Source: Acinetobacter terrestris (GTDB lineage Bacteria > Pseudomonadota > Gammaproteobacteria > Pseudomonadales > Moraxellaceae). From it: a DNA stretch of 64,000 nucleotides. Made by a program: the position numbers and the translations under genes. The stretch covers positions 1-64,000 of the forward strand of contig NZ_SJNZ01000002.1 in NCBI RefSeq assembly GCF_004331155.1. Direction: 5' to 3'. Under the pieces are notes generated by a model. That model worked only from the letters and a program-made list of their open reading frames with translations, was not told the DNA's origin and made no database searches. This document shows positions 35,844 through 45,714 of this stretch, one piece after another. Numbering within the stretch: the stretch's first letter is position 1; each line of letters starts with the position of its first letter.

Positions 35844-36113
35844 TTAATCTGCCTCGTAAAATTTTGCTGCAAATAGCGCCTGAATTTCAGATAAAGCTTG
35901 TTCTTCATCTGTACCCTCAAGCACTAAACGTAAAGTTGTGCCTTTGCCTGCACCGAGCATGAGCAAGGACATAATATTTTTTGCATCGACTAATTTATCA
36001 CCTTTACCAATTTGAATCGATGAACGAAATTTGGTGGTAACTTCAATTAGCTTTCCAGATGCACGCGCATGTAAACCTAGTTTGTTAATTACGTCAACAG
36101 TTGTGTCAATCAT
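35844..36113 (-). CDS. HPr-family phosphocarrier (NPr-like)
   Basis: Phosphocarrier of 89 aa with the phosphorylatable His15 in [10 protein letters not shown] and the regulatory Ser region [11 protein letters not shown] (Ser49). ATG 36113 overlaps the rapZ stop by four bases (ATGA); the longer open frame has no support. Following rapZ it is most like ptsO/NPr of the nitrogen PTS. No ptsN lies in the window, so the partner enzymes are elsewhere. Confidence 0.9.
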   Translation of the reverse strand: MIDTTVDVINKLGLHARASGKLIEVTTKFRSSIQIGKGDKLVDAKNIMSLLMLGAGKGTTLRLVLEGTDEEQALSEIQALFAAKFYEAD

Positions 36114-36961
36114 GACCAGTGCTTCATTTCCCTGTGTAAGACCTGAATAGACCATTTTGTCTCAAGAGCTTTTTTGAGTCTATCCACTATATATACTGAA
36201 CGGTGCTGCCCTCCCGTACACCCAATCGACACTGTCATATAGTGACGATGCCCCTCTGCAAAGGCAGGCAACCATTTATCTAAAAAATGATAAATGTCTT
36301 CGAACATTTCGCCGGTTTGTTCACTCTGCAGTAAAAACTGCTGCACAGGTAAATCTAAACCTGAATATTTTCGTAATTCCAGATCCCAATGCGGATTAGG
36401 CAAATGACGGACATCAAAGACATAATCGGCATCCAGAGGAATACCGTGCTTATAACCAAAAGATTGTAAAATTAAAATTAAGTTATCGGATTGTCCAAGT
36501 TTAGACAACAAAGTGTGCTTTAGATCATGCACACTTTTATCCGTTGTATCAATATGAACTGTGGAACGTAATTGTATCGGAAGCAATAAGGTTTTTTCTT
36601 CCTGAATACACTGATTCAAACTTTTAAAACGGCTGGCTAAGGGATGTGGGCGACGCGACGCACTAAAACGGGAAATAAGTTCCTGGTCTTGTGTAGTCAA
36701 ATAAATGATATCGACCGAACCATGGCTCTGCATTTGTTCAAAGACATGATCAAACTCCTGTAAATCCGCGCGCGTACTGCGTACATCGACCCCTAGAGCC
36801 AATTGTTCCAGATTATTTTCACTGTCCAGTTTGGCAACAATTTCAGGCAGCAATGCCAAGGGCAAATTATCTATACAGTAATATCCCAAATCCTCCAGCA
36901 CCTGCAAGGCAGATGATTTTCCTGATCCGGATTGTCCTGTAACGATTAAAATACGCTTCAT
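36110..36961 (-). CDS. rapZ: RNase adapter / nucleotide-binding protein RapZ
   Basis: RapZ (283 aa) has an N-terminal P-loop, G-Q-S-G-S-G-K-S (9-16), with D-N-L-P near 31-34, and a C-terminal domain with [12 protein letters not shown]. In enterobacteria it delivers the sRNA GlmZ to RNase E and senses glucosamine-6-phosphate; GlmZ is not expected in Acinetobacter, so the local target is unknown. It heads the rapZ-HPr-darP operon, about 25 bp from panC on the same strand. Confidence 0.95.
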   Translation of the reverse strand: MKRILIVTGQSGSGKSSALQVLEDLGYYCIDNLPLALLPEIVAKLDSENNLEQLALGVDVRSTRADLQEFDHVFEQMQSHGSVDIIYLTTQDQELISRFSASRRPHPLASRFKSLNQCIQEEKTLLLPIQLRSTVHIDTTDKSVHDLKHTLLSKLGQSDNLILILQSFGYKHGIPLDADYVFDVRHLPNPHWDLELRKYSGLDLPVQQFLLQSEQTGEMFEDIYHFLDKWLPAFAEGHRHYMTVSIGCTGGQHRSVYIVDRLKKALETKWSIQVLHREMKHWS

Positions 36962-36985
36962 GGCAAGGCTGTCCTTAACTAAATC

Positions 36986-37831
36986 TTACACAGTATACTT
37001 AACTTGCAAGTTATCAATCAGTCGTGTTTTACCTAATTTTGCAGCAACAAACAAAACCAGATCCTGATCAAATGCTTCTATTTTTTGTAATTCCGGAGTA
37101 CGTGCTTCCACATAATCCACAATAAAGCCTGCTTGTGTCAACGTATGCTTAATACTTTCCAACACGTCCGCCAGAGCCACACCACTTTGAAGTTGTTGTT
37201 CAGCAGCTTTTAAACTTTGGAAAATGGTCGGTGCAATCTGACGATGTTCTTCACTTAAATAACCATTACGTGAACTGAGTGCCAAACCATCTTCTGCACG
37301 GGTAATCGGCACACCAATCACTTCCAGCGGAATATTCAAGTCACGCACAAACTGACGAATTACTGCCAGCTGCTGATAATCTTTTTGGCCAAAGAAAGCA
37401 AAATTCGGCTGCACCATATTAAACAGTTTCGTCACAACAACCGCGACGCCATCAAAATGGCCGGGACGCTGTAAGCCACATAAATCATTGGTAATGTCAG
37501 ACACAGTGATATTGGTTAAACGCGGCTTGTTACCATACATTTGCTCAACGGTGGGCGCAAATACAATGTCACATCCCACATCTGCTAGCAAATGACTGTC
37601 ATGCTCTAAAGTGCGTGGATAATTTTCAAAATCTTCATTTGGGCCAAACTGAATGGGATTGACAAAAATACTGACCACCACAACATCACAGATCTTGCGT
37701 GCTTCACGTACAAGGTTTAAATGACCTTCGTGTAAATTGCCCATGGTTGGAACAAAACCAATAATTTTTCGCGCTGATCGAGCCGGACTCAGTGAAGCAG
37801 TTAATCCTTGAATGGTAGTTTCTGTTTTCAT
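36986..37831 (-). CDS. panC: Pantothenate synthetase
   Basis: ATP-dependent ligase (281 aa) that joins pantoate and beta-alanine in CoA synthesis. Motifs: [12 protein letters not shown] with the HIGH-like H-x-[25 protein letters not shown] and the K-M-S-K-S-equivalent A-L-S-S-R-N. Two bases separate it from panB, so the two are co-translated. Its end is close to rapZ, so read-through into that operon is possible. Confidence 0.97.
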   Translation of the reverse strand: MKTETTIQGLTASLSPARSARKIIGFVPTMGNLHEGHLNLVREARKICDVVVVSIFVNPIQFGPNEDFENYPRTLEHDSHLLADVGCDIVFAPTVEQMYGNKPRLTNITVSDITNDLCGLQRPGHFDGVAVVVTKLFNMVQPNFAFFGQKDYQQLAVIRQFVRDLNIPLEVIGVPITRAEDGLALSSRNGYLSEEHRQIAPTIFQSLKAAEQQLQSGVALADVLESIKHTLTQAGFIVDYVEARTPELQKIEAFDQDLVLFVAAKLGKTRLIDNLQVKYTV

Positions 37832-37833
37832 GT

Positions 37834-38643
37834 TTACAGCTCGACTTGAAAAGTGTGTTCTTTAGCAGGGAAAGAACCATCCTGTACTGCAGCATGGTAG
37901 GCTTTAAAAGCATCCAGAATTGCAGTTTCCCCTGCCTGTTCTTTCATAAAGTTACGTACAAATTTAGCCACGCGACCAAAGGTCAAGCCCAACATATCTT
38001 GAACGACCAGCACTTGACCGTCGGTATCTGCACCCGCACCAATCCCAATCACAGGAATATGCGGGAACAATTCACTAATTTCTTTACCCAATTGTGCCGG
38101 CACACATTCTAATAATAATAATGCAGCCCCCGCTTCTACCACGGCTTTACAATCTGCAATCAGTTGATCCGCTGCTTCACGCGTACGTGCCTGTAATTTA
38201 TATCCGCCAAAGACATGAACGGATTGAGGTGTTAAACCTAAGTGTACACAGACTGGAATGCCATTACGTGTCAAAACAGTGACAGTTTCACTTAACCACG
38301 CACCGCCTTCCATTTTGACCATTTGCGCGCCAGCTTGCATGACGGTTTTTGAGCTTATCAATGCATCATTTAAAGTGGCATAACTCATAAACGGCAAGTC
38401 AGTCATAATGAAGGCATGTTGATTCCCACGGCGTACCGCAGCGGTATGGTAAGCCATATCTTCCACAGTCACAGGCAGAGTTGAATCACGGCCCTGGATC
38501 GACATCCCTAAAGAATCACCAATTAAAATGCTGTCGACTTCTGCAATTTCCATTGCCTTTGCCATACTGGCATCGTAACAGGTCAGACAAGAAAATTTGC
38601 GTCCATCAGTTTTAAATCGTCTTAAGTCGCTGAGACTAATCAT
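37834..38643 (-). CDS. panB: 3-methyl-2-oxobutanoate hydroxymethyltransferase
   Basis: First pantothenate-specific enzyme (269 aa): adds a hydroxymethyl group from methylene-THF to 2-oxoisovalerate. The (beta/alpha)8 barrel carries L-I-G-D-S-L-G-M (metal Asp), [14 protein letters not shown] and G-I-G-A-G. ATG 38643 with GAGGAA upstream is the start; the preceding TTG is not needed. It also shares its 2-oxoisovalerate substrate with LeuA at 13397. Confidence 0.97.
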   Translation of the reverse strand: MISLSDLRRFKTDGRKFSCLTCYDASMAKAMEIAEVDSILIGDSLGMSIQGRDSTLPVTVEDMAYHTAAVRRGNQHAFIMTDLPFMSYATLNDALISSKTVMQAGAQMVKMEGGAWLSETVTVLTRNGIPVCVHLGLTPQSVHVFGGYKLQARTREAADQLIADCKAVVEAGAALLLLECVPAQLGKEISELFPHIPVIGIGAGADTDGQVLVVQDMLGLTFGRVAKFVRNFMKEQAGETAILDAFKAYHAAVQDGSFPAKEHTFQVEL

Positions 38644-38682
38644 CAAGATGTTCCTCTAACACGTTCCAAGAACATGCCTAAA

Positions 38683-39171
38683 TTAAATATTTGACCAAGA
38701 TTCATCATCCAAAACAGTCAGGGTTGGATGTTGAACCACGGGTAAATCTTTTAATCGTTGTGCTTTAATTTGTATATTTGCATCTAAATCTAACAAGGGT
38801 ATGACCACAAAATCACGTTCGAACAATCCCACATGTGGAACGGTTAAACGTTCATTTTGAATGTGTTCTTGACCATAGACCAATAAGTCTAAATCTAAAG
38901 TACGCTCGCCCCAACGACGTAAACGCACCCGACCGGACTCTTGCTCGAAACGTTGTAACTCATCCAATAAAACCAAGGGAGCCAAATCAGTTTCCAGCTG
39001 TACCACCGCATTTAAATAATTCGGTTGGTCTTGTGGTCCCATGGGTGGGCTTTGATATAACCTGGATGTTTTCACGGTTCCAAGCGTTGCCAGCTTTTGC
39101 ACAGCTTCAAGCAAAATCTGACGTGAATCACCCAAGTTACTACCTAAGCCAATATAGGCGACTGTGCTCAT
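38683..39171 (-). CDS. folK: 2-amino-4-hydroxy-6-hydroxymethyldihydropteridine pyrophosphokinase
   Basis: HPPK (162 aa) of folate synthesis. Signature A-Y-I-G-L-G-S-N-L-G-D at the N-terminus, N-Y-L-N-A-V-V at about 50 and the ATP/metal-site R-W-G-E-R-T-L-D-L-D-L-L-V (Asp pair binding Mg). It starts inside the pcnB stop (ATGA), the usual pcnB-folK pairing of gamma-proteobacteria, and leads into panB 39 bp later. Confidence 0.97.
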   Translation of the reverse strand: MSTVAYIGLGSNLGDSRQILLEAVQKLATLGTVKTSRLYQSPPMGPQDQPNYLNAVVQLETDLAPLVLLDELQRFEQESGRVRLRRWGERTLDLDLLVYGQEHIQNERLTVPHVGLFERDFVVIPLLDLDANIQIKAQRLKDLPVVQHPTLTVLDDESWSNI

Positions 39172-40619
39172 TGTGTCGGTCCAAAAACAACTTGGCTTAA
39201 ATCACGTTTTACACGTTTACGTTTTAGAATTGGATGGTCATATGCAATCTCTGAACCACCTGCAGAAACGGTTTGAACAGGTCTATCTGGTCGGGTTCTG
39301 CTCTTGCGTTCACGACGGCGTGGTTCAGGCTCGTTTACCAAAGGCTCAATTTCAACAGAGACGGATCTAGGTTCAATCACATCTTCTGTTGCAGCTTTAC
39401 GACGACTTTTTGCACGTTGACGATTGTATTGACTAATGGCACGTTCTTTTTCATCCGTACTCATCAGCTGATATGAATCCCACCACATGCCCATACCTTG
39501 GGTGGTGTTGTCGCCTGACTTCTCACGAAGCAACAGGAAATCGAAGCCGGCACGGAAACGTGCATGGGTCGACAACGCTTGGATTTGTTGTGGTTTTGGA
39601 TTCAGCAAACGGGTTTGCATTTCCCAAACTTCACGAATAAAGGTTTCTGCAAAACGTGGAATGATAGTACGGGTGGCCTGACGCTTTAATACATCCAAGC
39701 CCGCTTGTGCACGTGCTTCTGCAGCAACAACACCTTTACTGAGATAAAATTCACAACGTTCTAAAAAGGGCTTCCACAGCAACACTGCATAGAAAAATGC
39801 AGGGTTAATGGTTTTACCGATTTGAATACGCTGATCGGTATTGATGGCGGCACGTTCGATAAATGTCGAAATATCTGGACGGATATCCGCAAATAGCTGA
39901 CGCCAGATATCAAAATCAATCAGCATTGGGAGCACACGGTTCAAATGGCCCATGGTGAACAATTTCTGCGATTCGTCATATAAACGATGCGGAGAAATAT
40001 CACGCAACAACTGGGTCATTTCAGGGGTGAAAATCTCTAAAATCTCAGGTGCAATACTGAAATTTAATTTTGCCGCGAAACGCAAAGTACGCAGCATACG
40101 CACTGGATCTTCTTCAAAACGTAAAGTCGGATCGCCCAATAAGCGTAAAGTTTTATTTTCTATATCATCAATTGCATTACAGAAATCGAGCACGATCCCT
40201 TTACGCGGTTGGTAATACATCGCATTAATGGAAAAATCACGACGGACAAAATCTTGCTCAATCGTGCCCCAATTATTGTCACGTAAAATCATGCCTGAAG
40301 CAGAAGTGACTGCTTTTTTAGGCGGTGCACGGAATGTCGCAACTTCGATCAGTTCTCGGCCTGAATAGACATGAGCAAGCTCAAAACGTCGTCCAATAAT
40401 ACGACAACGCCGTCCGAAAACTTCTTTCACTTGCGCCGGTGTTGCATCAGTGACTGCATCAAAATCTTTGGGATTAAGACCCAACATTAAGTCACGGACA
40501 CCGCCACCGACGATATAAGCTTCAAAGCCTGCCTTATTTAAGGCATCGATAACATCTAATATGGAAGAAGGTAATTGAGCGGTTGATAAACCACATTTTG
40601 ACGCGCGCAAAGTTTGCAA
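39168..40619 (-). CDS. pcnB: Poly(A) polymerase I
   Basis: Class II nucleotidyltransferase (483 aa) that adds poly(A) tails to RNA and speeds decay. V-G-G-G-V-R-D (about 37-43) and the metal-binding K-D-F-D-A-V-T (Asp52, Asp54) mark the head; R-R-D-F-S-I-N-A-M-Y and R-F-E-E-D-P-V-R-M-L-R support pcnB rather than a CCA-adding enzyme. The C-terminal 60 residues are strongly basic (R-R-R-E-R-K-S-R). No ATG fits; TTG at 40619 with GGAG ten bases upstream is the best start, and a weak start agrees with the tight control of poly(A) polymerase known in E. coli. Confidence 0.93.
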   Translation of the reverse strand: MQTLRASKCGLSTAQLPSSILDVIDALNKAGFEAYIVGGGVRDLMLGLNPKDFDAVTDATPAQVKEVFGRRCRIIGRRFELAHVYSGRELIEVATFRAPPKKAVTSASGMILRDNNWGTIEQDFVRRDFSINAMYYQPRKGIVLDFCNAIDDIENKTLRLLGDPTLRFEEDPVRMLRTLRFAAKLNFSIAPEILEIFTPEMTQLLRDISPHRLYDESQKLFTMGHLNRVLPMLIDFDIWRQLFADIRPDISTFIERAAINTDQRIQIGKTINPAFFYAVLLWKPFLERCEFYLSKGVVAAEARAQAGLDVLKRQATRTIIPRFAETFIREVWEMQTRLLNPKPQQIQALSTHARFRAGFDFLLLREKSGDNTTQGMGMWWDSYQLMSTDEKERAISQYNRQRAKSRRKAATEDVIEPRSVSVEIEPLVNEPEPRRRERKSRTRPDRPVQTVSAGGSEIAYDHPILKRKRVKRDLSQVVFGPTQ

Positions 40620-40755
40620 AAGACGCTGTCTCCTACGTCTGAACGTAAAATATCTAAGATGACGCTAATCATATATCTAACACAATCAAAGGGCAATTTG
40701 ATTATCTCAATGCTAAATATATTGTTTGGCTCTTCTTGACTGCTTGACCTATGAA

Positions 40756-41163
40756 TTACAGGCTTAATCGTTCTTTATTCTTGGCAAATAAAGCGGGTCC
40801 AATCCCCTTCACCTGCTGTAATTCCTCAATGTTTTTAAATTTTCCATTTTTTTGACGATAGGCAATAATTGCTTCCGCTTTTTTTAAACCTACCCCAGAC
40901 AGCTGTTGTAACTGTTCCAGATTGGCTTGGTTCAAACTTATTTTAGCCCCAGTGGATGCCTGTAAAGCAGGTTTCGCCAAATAATAATTTTTTGGCGGAG
41001 ATACATGCGGTATTTTTAAGCGTGCATCTTCGGCTTCCTGTTCAGCCTTCCATTTTAAGTATTGTTGATCAAACTGTTGAGCATAACCGGTCGTTCCGCT
41101 CAGCACTGACATCAATACACCCATATAAAAAATTGCATTCAGGATCTGTATTATTTTTTTCAT
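40756..41163 (-). CDS. comEA: ComEA-like helix-hairpin-helix DNA-binding protein
   Basis: Exported protein of 135 aa: signal peptide to about residue 28 (T-G-Y-A-Q), a variable linker, then two helix-hairpin-helix units (L-N-Q-A-N-L-E-Q-L-Q-Q-L-S-G-V-G and I-E-E-L-Q-Q-V-K-G-I-G). ComEA binds incoming DNA in the periplasm during natural transformation, a trait common in Acinetobacter. The pilus assembly lipoprotein PilF at 55028 belongs to the same uptake machinery. It follows mazG by 10 bp. Confidence 0.88.
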   Translation of the reverse strand: MKKIIQILNAIFYMGVLMSVLSGTTGYAQQFDQQYLKWKAEQEAEDARLKIPHVSPPKNYYLAKPALQASTGAKISLNQANLEQLQQLSGVGLKKAEAIIAYRQKNGKFKNIEELQQVKGIGPALFAKNKERLSL

Positions 41164-41173
41164 TATCGGCCTT

Positions 41174-41935
41174 TTATTTTAATTGTTGTTTTGCCTGCTC
41201 CCAGAGTCGATCCATTTCTTCTAAAGACAGCGTTTCAATTTTTTTATGTTGTTGCTGAGCGTGATCTTCAATGAAAGCAAAACGGGTTCTAAATTTATGA
41301 ATGGTGCTTAAAAGCGCCATTTCACTGGAAAGTCCCAGTTTACGTCCAACATTGATGAGTGAAAACAAACAATCACCAAATTCATCGAATATTTCGTCGG
41401 AATTTTGATTTTGCATGGCGTGTTGCAGCTCTTCTAGTTCTTCATTCAGCTTGCCATAAGCGCCTGCTACATCAGGGAAATCAAAGCCAATTTGTGCCGC
41501 ATTTTTTTGAATTTCATGTGCTTGTTGAATTGCAGGACCATGCTTGATGTCATCCAATCGTGATTGGGCTTTGCCTTGTTTTTCTTGTTGTTTAATTTTT
41601 TTCCAAAGTACGGCTACATCATCGGAACTGAGCTGTGAAAATTGCTCTGCCTGAAACACATGTGGATGACGACGGATTAACTTTTCAGTAATCGCATTCA
41701 CCACATCATTAAAATCAAAAGCCCCAATTTCACTATACATTTGTGACTGAAACACCACTTGCAGGAGTAAATCACCGAGTTCATCGCGTATCTCGTCTGT
41801 ATTTCCTTCCCTGACTGCTGCTTCTACCTCATACGCTTCTTCGATGGCGTATTTGGTGAGGCTTTGCGGAGTTTGCTGCTGATCCCATGGACATTTTTCA
41901 CGTAACTCACGCATTACTGTCAATAATTTATCCAT
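41174..41935 (-). CDS. mazG: Nucleoside triphosphate pyrophosphohydrolase MazG
   Basis: Two-domain all-alpha NTP pyrophosphohydrolase (253 aa). The first domain has C-P-W-D-Q-Q-Q-T and the metal-site E-E-A-Y-E-V-E-A with D-E-L-G-D-L-L; the second repeats K-L-N-E-E-L-E-E-L and D-E-F-G-D-C-L-F. I start at ATG 41935 (M-D-K-L-L-T-V-M-R), matching the family; the longer frame opens with TTG. It probably limits (p)ppGpp-related or damaged nucleotide pools. Confidence 0.93.
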   Translation of the reverse strand: MDKLLTVMRELREKCPWDQQQTPQSLTKYAIEEAYEVEAAVREGNTDEIRDELGDLLLQVVFQSQMYSEIGAFDFNDVVNAITEKLIRRHPHVFQAEQFSQLSSDDVAVLWKKIKQQEKQGKAQSRLDDIKHGPAIQQAHEIQKNAAQIGFDFPDVAGAYGKLNEELEELQHAMQNQNSDEIFDEFGDCLFSLINVGRKLGLSSEMALLSTIHKFRTRFAFIEDHAQQQHKKIETLSLEEMDRLWEQAKQQLK

Positions 41936-42054
41936 GTTTTCATCACTCCAATCATTTTGAAAAAATCCGTTTTTCGCAGTCAATATTTGTTATGCTCAAC
42001 TAAAATCTTTAAAAACAAGCGCTACAAAAACAAAACTGAAAGGAAAAAAAATAT

Positions 42055-42828
42055 ATGCACAGTATCTTTATTAGTGGTGCAGCACAAGGAATTGGGGCCG
42101 CAATTGCAACACTGTTTTATCAACATGGCTATAAAGTCGGCATATATGATATCAACGAAATTCAAGCCCAGAAACTTGCTCAGCAATTAGGACCACACGC
42201 GAAAGCTGGTTTGCTCGATGTTGCCAATTATAAACAATGGCAACAAGCTTTGAGCGAATTTCAGACTTGGGCAGGCGAAATGAATGTGTTGGTCAACAAT
42301 GCTGGCATTCTCTATTCAGGGGCTTTTGAACAGACTGATATCGCAGAGCATCACCGAACCGTCGATATTAATATCAAAGGTGTTTTAAATGGTTGCCATG
42401 CCGCTTTACCTTTTCTAAAGCAGGCTTCTTCCGCTCGTATTATCAACCTGTCTTCTGCCTCTGCGATTTATGGACAACCTGATTTAGTCTCGTATTCAGC
42501 CAGTAAGTTTGCGGTTCGCGGCATTACCGAAGGCTTAGATATTGAGTGGCAAAAATACGGCATTCGCGTTTTAGATGTCATGCCCTTATTTGTTCAAACT
42601 GCTATGGTTAAAGAGATGGATGCAGGCAGCATCCAAAATATGGGTGTGCATTTAACTACAGAAGATGTCGCTCAAGCAATTTATGCACGTGTGCAAGCGA
42701 AAGACTCCATATTCACCAAAACTCATCAAGCAGTCGGACTTAAAACCAAAGTGCTGATGACCCTTTCCAAGCTCAGCCCGCAGTTCCTCAACCGGATGAG
42801 CAATAGGTTTTTGGCGAAAAGAAAATGA
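42055..42828 (+). CDS. Short-chain dehydrogenase/reductase
   Basis: Classical SDR of 257 aa. The nucleotide-binding motif is S-G-A-A-Q-G-I-G (7-14), followed by N-N-A-G and the catalytic S-S-A-S / Y-S-A-S-K pair (Tyr at about 148). The Asp after the second strand (I-Y-D-I) favours NAD(H). The C-terminal region T-L-S-K-L-S-P-Q-F-L-N-R-M is found again, in degenerate form, at 47626. The substrate cannot be predicted. A terminator follows directly. Confidence 0.9.
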   Translation: MHSIFISGAAQGIGAAIATLFYQHGYKVGIYDINEIQAQKLAQQLGPHAKAGLLDVANYKQWQQALSEFQTWAGEMNVLVNNAGILYSGAFEQTDIAEHHRTVDINIKGVLNGCHAALPFLKQASSARIINLSSASAIYGQPDLVSYSASKFAVRGITEGLDIEWQKYGIRVLDVMPLFVQTAMVKEMDAGSIQNMGVHLTTEDVAQAIYARVQAKDSIFTKTHQAVGLKTKVLMTLSKLSPQFLNRMSNRFLAKRK

Positions 42829-42870
42829 GAGAAATCAAAATAAAAAAAGAACCTGATGAACAGGTTCTTT
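42767..42870 (+). repeat. Direct repeat, copy 1: SDR 3' end plus terminator
   Basis: The last 62 bases of the SDR coding region and its terminator. A degenerate copy, over 80% identical by eye, lies in the same orientation at 47626-47728. The pair brackets the three exported-protein genes at 42946-47210. Confidence 0.8.
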
Positions 42871-42875
42871 TTTTA
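42842..42875. terminator. Terminator after the SDR gene
   Basis: AAGAACCTG-ATGAA-CAGGTTCTT with A-run before and T-run after; works in either direction. Confidence 0.93.
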
Positions 42876-42878
42876 TTA

Positions 42879-42912
42879 AGAAAATCGCTCAATTATTAGT
42901 GAGAGATTTTCT
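42879..42912 (-). terminator. Terminator of the three-gene exported-protein operon
   Basis: GAAAATCGCTCA/TGAGAGATTTTC hairpin with one mismatch, 34 bases past the stop of the 42946 gene. On the minus strand it runs into a T-rich stretch. Confidence 0.65.
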
Positions 42913-42945
42913 TATTTACTTTTAAACATAGAAACAAGCAAGTTA

Positions 42946-43641
42946 TTATAAAAATGAAGAGATATCTTGTGGTTTCGATGCAGCACTCTCAGGCATTTTA
43001 AATTCAATCCCAGCTTTTTTAAGTAGTTTCGGATATTCCACCAGAGCCATACTTGAGTTTTTAGCAATACCGGTAATATCACCTACAACATTTTTTGCAT
43101 CAATCAAAGATAGACCAGTATTTGTTAAGCTCATAGGATTTGTCATCACGCCCATGCTGACTTGTTTCGCACCCAAAGCCAAGTCACGAGCTGTTAAACT
43201 TGCAATCACAAAGTTTGATGCAGACGCCAATAAATATTTCTTTTGCTCTGCACTAAGTGATGAAAGTTTTGCAACTGTTGCATCTTCATCCTTTTTCGAT
43301 GCATCAAGAACCGCATTCGACATTACTACAATTTCTTTTTGAATCGCTTCTTTTTCTTTCGGATCAGAAGTCGCTTTCAAACTTTTTTGTTTTGTTCTTA
43401 ATTCATCTGAATCTTTTTTACTTGCAAGCAATGAAGCCAAAGCACTACGGCTTTCAATGAACATTGCATTGGTTGCTTTTGCTTGAGTAAAAAACCCATT
43501 CAAATCCATATTTGAAGAAGATACACCTGTAGCAGATTCAGTGAGTGTCGAAGCAAGACTGCTGAGTGAACCAAAGCCTGCATAAACGCTTGAAGCCCCC
43601 ATTGATGCTGTTATTGCTAAAACAATCGCAATTTTTTTCAT
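42946..43641 (-). CDS. Exported helical protein of unknown function (third gene of operon)
   Basis: Protein of 231 aa with a clear signal peptide (cut near V-Y-A-G, about residue 22). The mature part is rich in Ala, Ser and Lys, predicted helical, and has no further membrane segment or cysteine. No family is recognised. It lies 12 bp after the FlgT-like gene and is the last gene before a terminator, so it is made together with two larger exported proteins and is probably their partner. Confidence 0.75.
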   Translation of the reverse strand: MKKIAIVLAITASMGASSVYAGFGSLSSLASTLTESATGVSSSNMDLNGFFTQAKATNAMFIESRSALASLLASKKDSDELRTKQKSLKATSDPKEKEAIQKEIVVMSNAVLDASKKDEDATVAKLSSLSAEQKKYLLASASNFVIASLTARDLALGAKQVSMGVMTNPMSLTNTGLSLIDAKNVVGDITGIAKNSSMALVEYPKLLKKAGIEFKMPESAASKPQDISSFL

Positions 43642-43653
43642 ACGTCATTACCC

Positions 43654-45714
43654 TTATTGTGTGGAATCGGCTTTTTGCACGATTTGATTTAAAATTTTTG
43701 GTAAAGCTTCAAACATCTGAATGTTGTACATTTCATGACGATGTTGGTGATCGATACCCTTCAATCCGATTTCTTGCTGCAACCCATAGGCACCAATTTT
43801 TTCAGCTTTATCATTAAATCTGCGCGCACCACTCGCCATGACCAAGGTGGCATCACAGTTGCTTTTATCTGCATTGCATTTAATGCTGTCTTGTTTCACT
43901 TCGATCTTAAACACCGGTTGCAGACATTCATTTTGCGGAATATGGAAATTGACTTTCATATCCTTTTTGAATCCGGCATTTTCAGTCATGCTAACCACTG
44001 AATCTTTCAATAAAGTCTGGCCTTTAAAGCCTGAACCTGTAGCATAAAATGGCCGTTTCGACTGACTGGTAAACGCGTGATAAATCAAAGGACCAAAACC
44101 ATAGAAAGGAATTTCGCCGACTTGCTCGGTATGCAAACCCGGACATAAAACACGGGCTTGTTTTGAATCACCAACCGGAGCAGAGCTATCCAGCAAAACA
44201 CTGTCACCAGAACGCACTGGTAAACGATCTCTGCTGCTGACAGGAAAATCTAATTGCGCTTTGACTTTCGCACCCTGACGTTCCAGTACAGTGGCTTCCC
44301 ATGTTGGAATCAGGATATTACGCCCTGCTGCTTTATCTTGATGATAGACATGGACTTTCATGCCGGTCGTTAAGCGCTCGCCAGCATCATCAATGCTAAT
44401 GCTCTGACCACTTGAAGCCGAGACTTTTAAATCAGAACGGGTGAATTGAATGCCTTTTTGAAATTTTTGACCTAGTTTCAAAAGTGCATTTTTCAGTACC
44501 ACTTCCTTACGCGCATCTAAAGAAAAGCCCATTCCTTCAGAAATAACGTCTTTAATATCATCTGTTGCGTGGGCGGAATAAATAACACGACCGGAGTGAT
44601 CAATCATTTCAGCAAAGACTTCGCTATGAAAAACCTGCTGCTGGGTCATTTTGCCGATCTGCTGTTGGTAGGCAATCACTGGAACGACATTAATGCGAAT
44701 AAAGAATTCCGGTAATTCACGCTGATTAATATCTTCACTTTGAGCCAAGGCAGTCTGTTCACTGACACTTTGTGCCATGGCACTATAGCGTCGGTTGACG
44801 GGAGTTAAACTAAACGAGGCTTGCTCTCCCACCGCATCAGAAAAGATTTGCTCGATTAGATCTTTCGACTCACCTTGATAAGTCAGCACATCAACCACCA
44901 AAGCCTTTGGCTTATTCATGGCTTGACGCGTATTGGTAGATACTTTGCTAAAACGTTTACTATTACCTGACATTAATACTGGCAAAGCTACAGCGTAATC
45001 ACTGTCCGCATGAACCACACGAATCAAATCACCGTCTGTCGAACTTAGCTCATCCTGTGCGGCAATCCCCTGATTAAAACCTTTATCTAGAACCAGATAA
45101 GATTTCCATTGATCGATCACTTGAGTTTCGGTTTCAGCAATTTTAAGTTTCGAGTTTAATTCCTGAGTAACCTGTTGCGTCAAGCTCAGTAAAGTACTTT
45201 GAAATTTTTGCTTAATTGCTGCTTTTGTTGCAGCAGATTCAATTTCAGCAGTGAGTACTTGAATCGGTTGAGACAGGGTTGCACTATCGCTATAAATCAC
45301 TTCGCCCGACAATATATTGGTAAGCTTTAAGCTTAAGGTGACAGGCAGAAAAATTTCTGCGGTCGAATCCTTTTTCACAATGTATTGACTCGCACGTAAA
45401 ACCTCTAGCGATACAATATAGGTACGATTTTTAGTTTTTTGCGAAATGGTATCAACAATTTGCGTACCAAAATTTTGCTTTAAACTTTGTAAAAAAATTT
45501 GCTCTGCTTGCTTACGTGTTGCCGGGTTATCAATCGCCCGACTAAAATCACAGTCAATTGAAGAACCATTGGCTTCATACTTGTTGGGATCTGTACGACA
45601 ACCTTGTTCTAGACCAAAAATACCTTGAGATGGATAGATTTGTATATTGGCTTGTGCAACAGATACCGAAAGCATCGACATTGCAAACAAGAGTGCTTTA
45701 GCTTTTACTTGCAT
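43654..45714 (-). CDS. Exported protein with faint FlgT-like layout (second gene of operon)
   Basis: Protein of 686 aa, signal peptide ending V-A-Q-A-N. Its N-terminal 200 residues form a mixed alpha/beta region (S-R-A-I-D-N-P-A-T-R-K-Q-A-E). A segment at about 210-225 (L-V-L-D-K-G-F-N-Q-G-I-A-A-Q-D-E-L) and another near 470 (T-T-G-M-K-V-H-V-Y) resemble the G-x-x-x-G-D-E beta modules of FlgT-type proteins. Six cysteines lie in two clusters (N-terminal pair, C-terminal C-L, C-N, C-D). Chosen ATG 45714 overlaps the stop of the upstream gene by 10 bases; six earlier codons are open. Resemblance is weak; no function is assigned. Confidence 0.75.
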   Translation of the reverse strand: MQVKAKALLFAMSMLSVSVAQANIQIYPSQGIFGLEQGCRTDPNKYEANGSSIDCDFSRAIDNPATRKQAEQIFLQSLKQNFGTQIVDTISQKTKNRTYIVSLEVLRASQYIVKKDSTAEIFLPVTLSLKLTNILSGEVIYSDSATLSQPIQVLTAEIESAATKAAIKQKFQSTLLSLTQQVTQELNSKLKIAETETQVIDQWKSYLVLDKGFNQGIAAQDELSSTDGDLIRVVHADSDYAVALPVLMSGNSKRFSKVSTNTRQAMNKPKALVVDVLTYQGESKDLIEQIFSDAVGEQASFSLTPVNRRYSAMAQSVSEQTALAQSEDINQRELPEFFIRINVVPVIAYQQQIGKMTQQQVFHSEVFAEMIDHSGRVIYSAHATDDIKDVISEGMGFSLDARKEVVLKNALLKLGQKFQKGIQFTRSDLKVSASSGQSISIDDAGERLTTGMKVHVYHQDKAAGRNILIPTWEATVLERQGAKVKAQLDFPVSSRDRLPVRSGDSVLLDSSAPVGDSKQARVLCPGLHTEQVGEIPFYGFGPLIYHAFTSQSKRPFYATGSGFKGQTLLKDSVVSMTENAGFKKDMKVNFHIPQNECLQPVFKIEVKQDSIKCNADKSNCDATLVMASGARRFNDKAEKIGAYGLQQEIGLKGIDHQHRHEMYNIQMFEALPKILNQIVQKADSTQ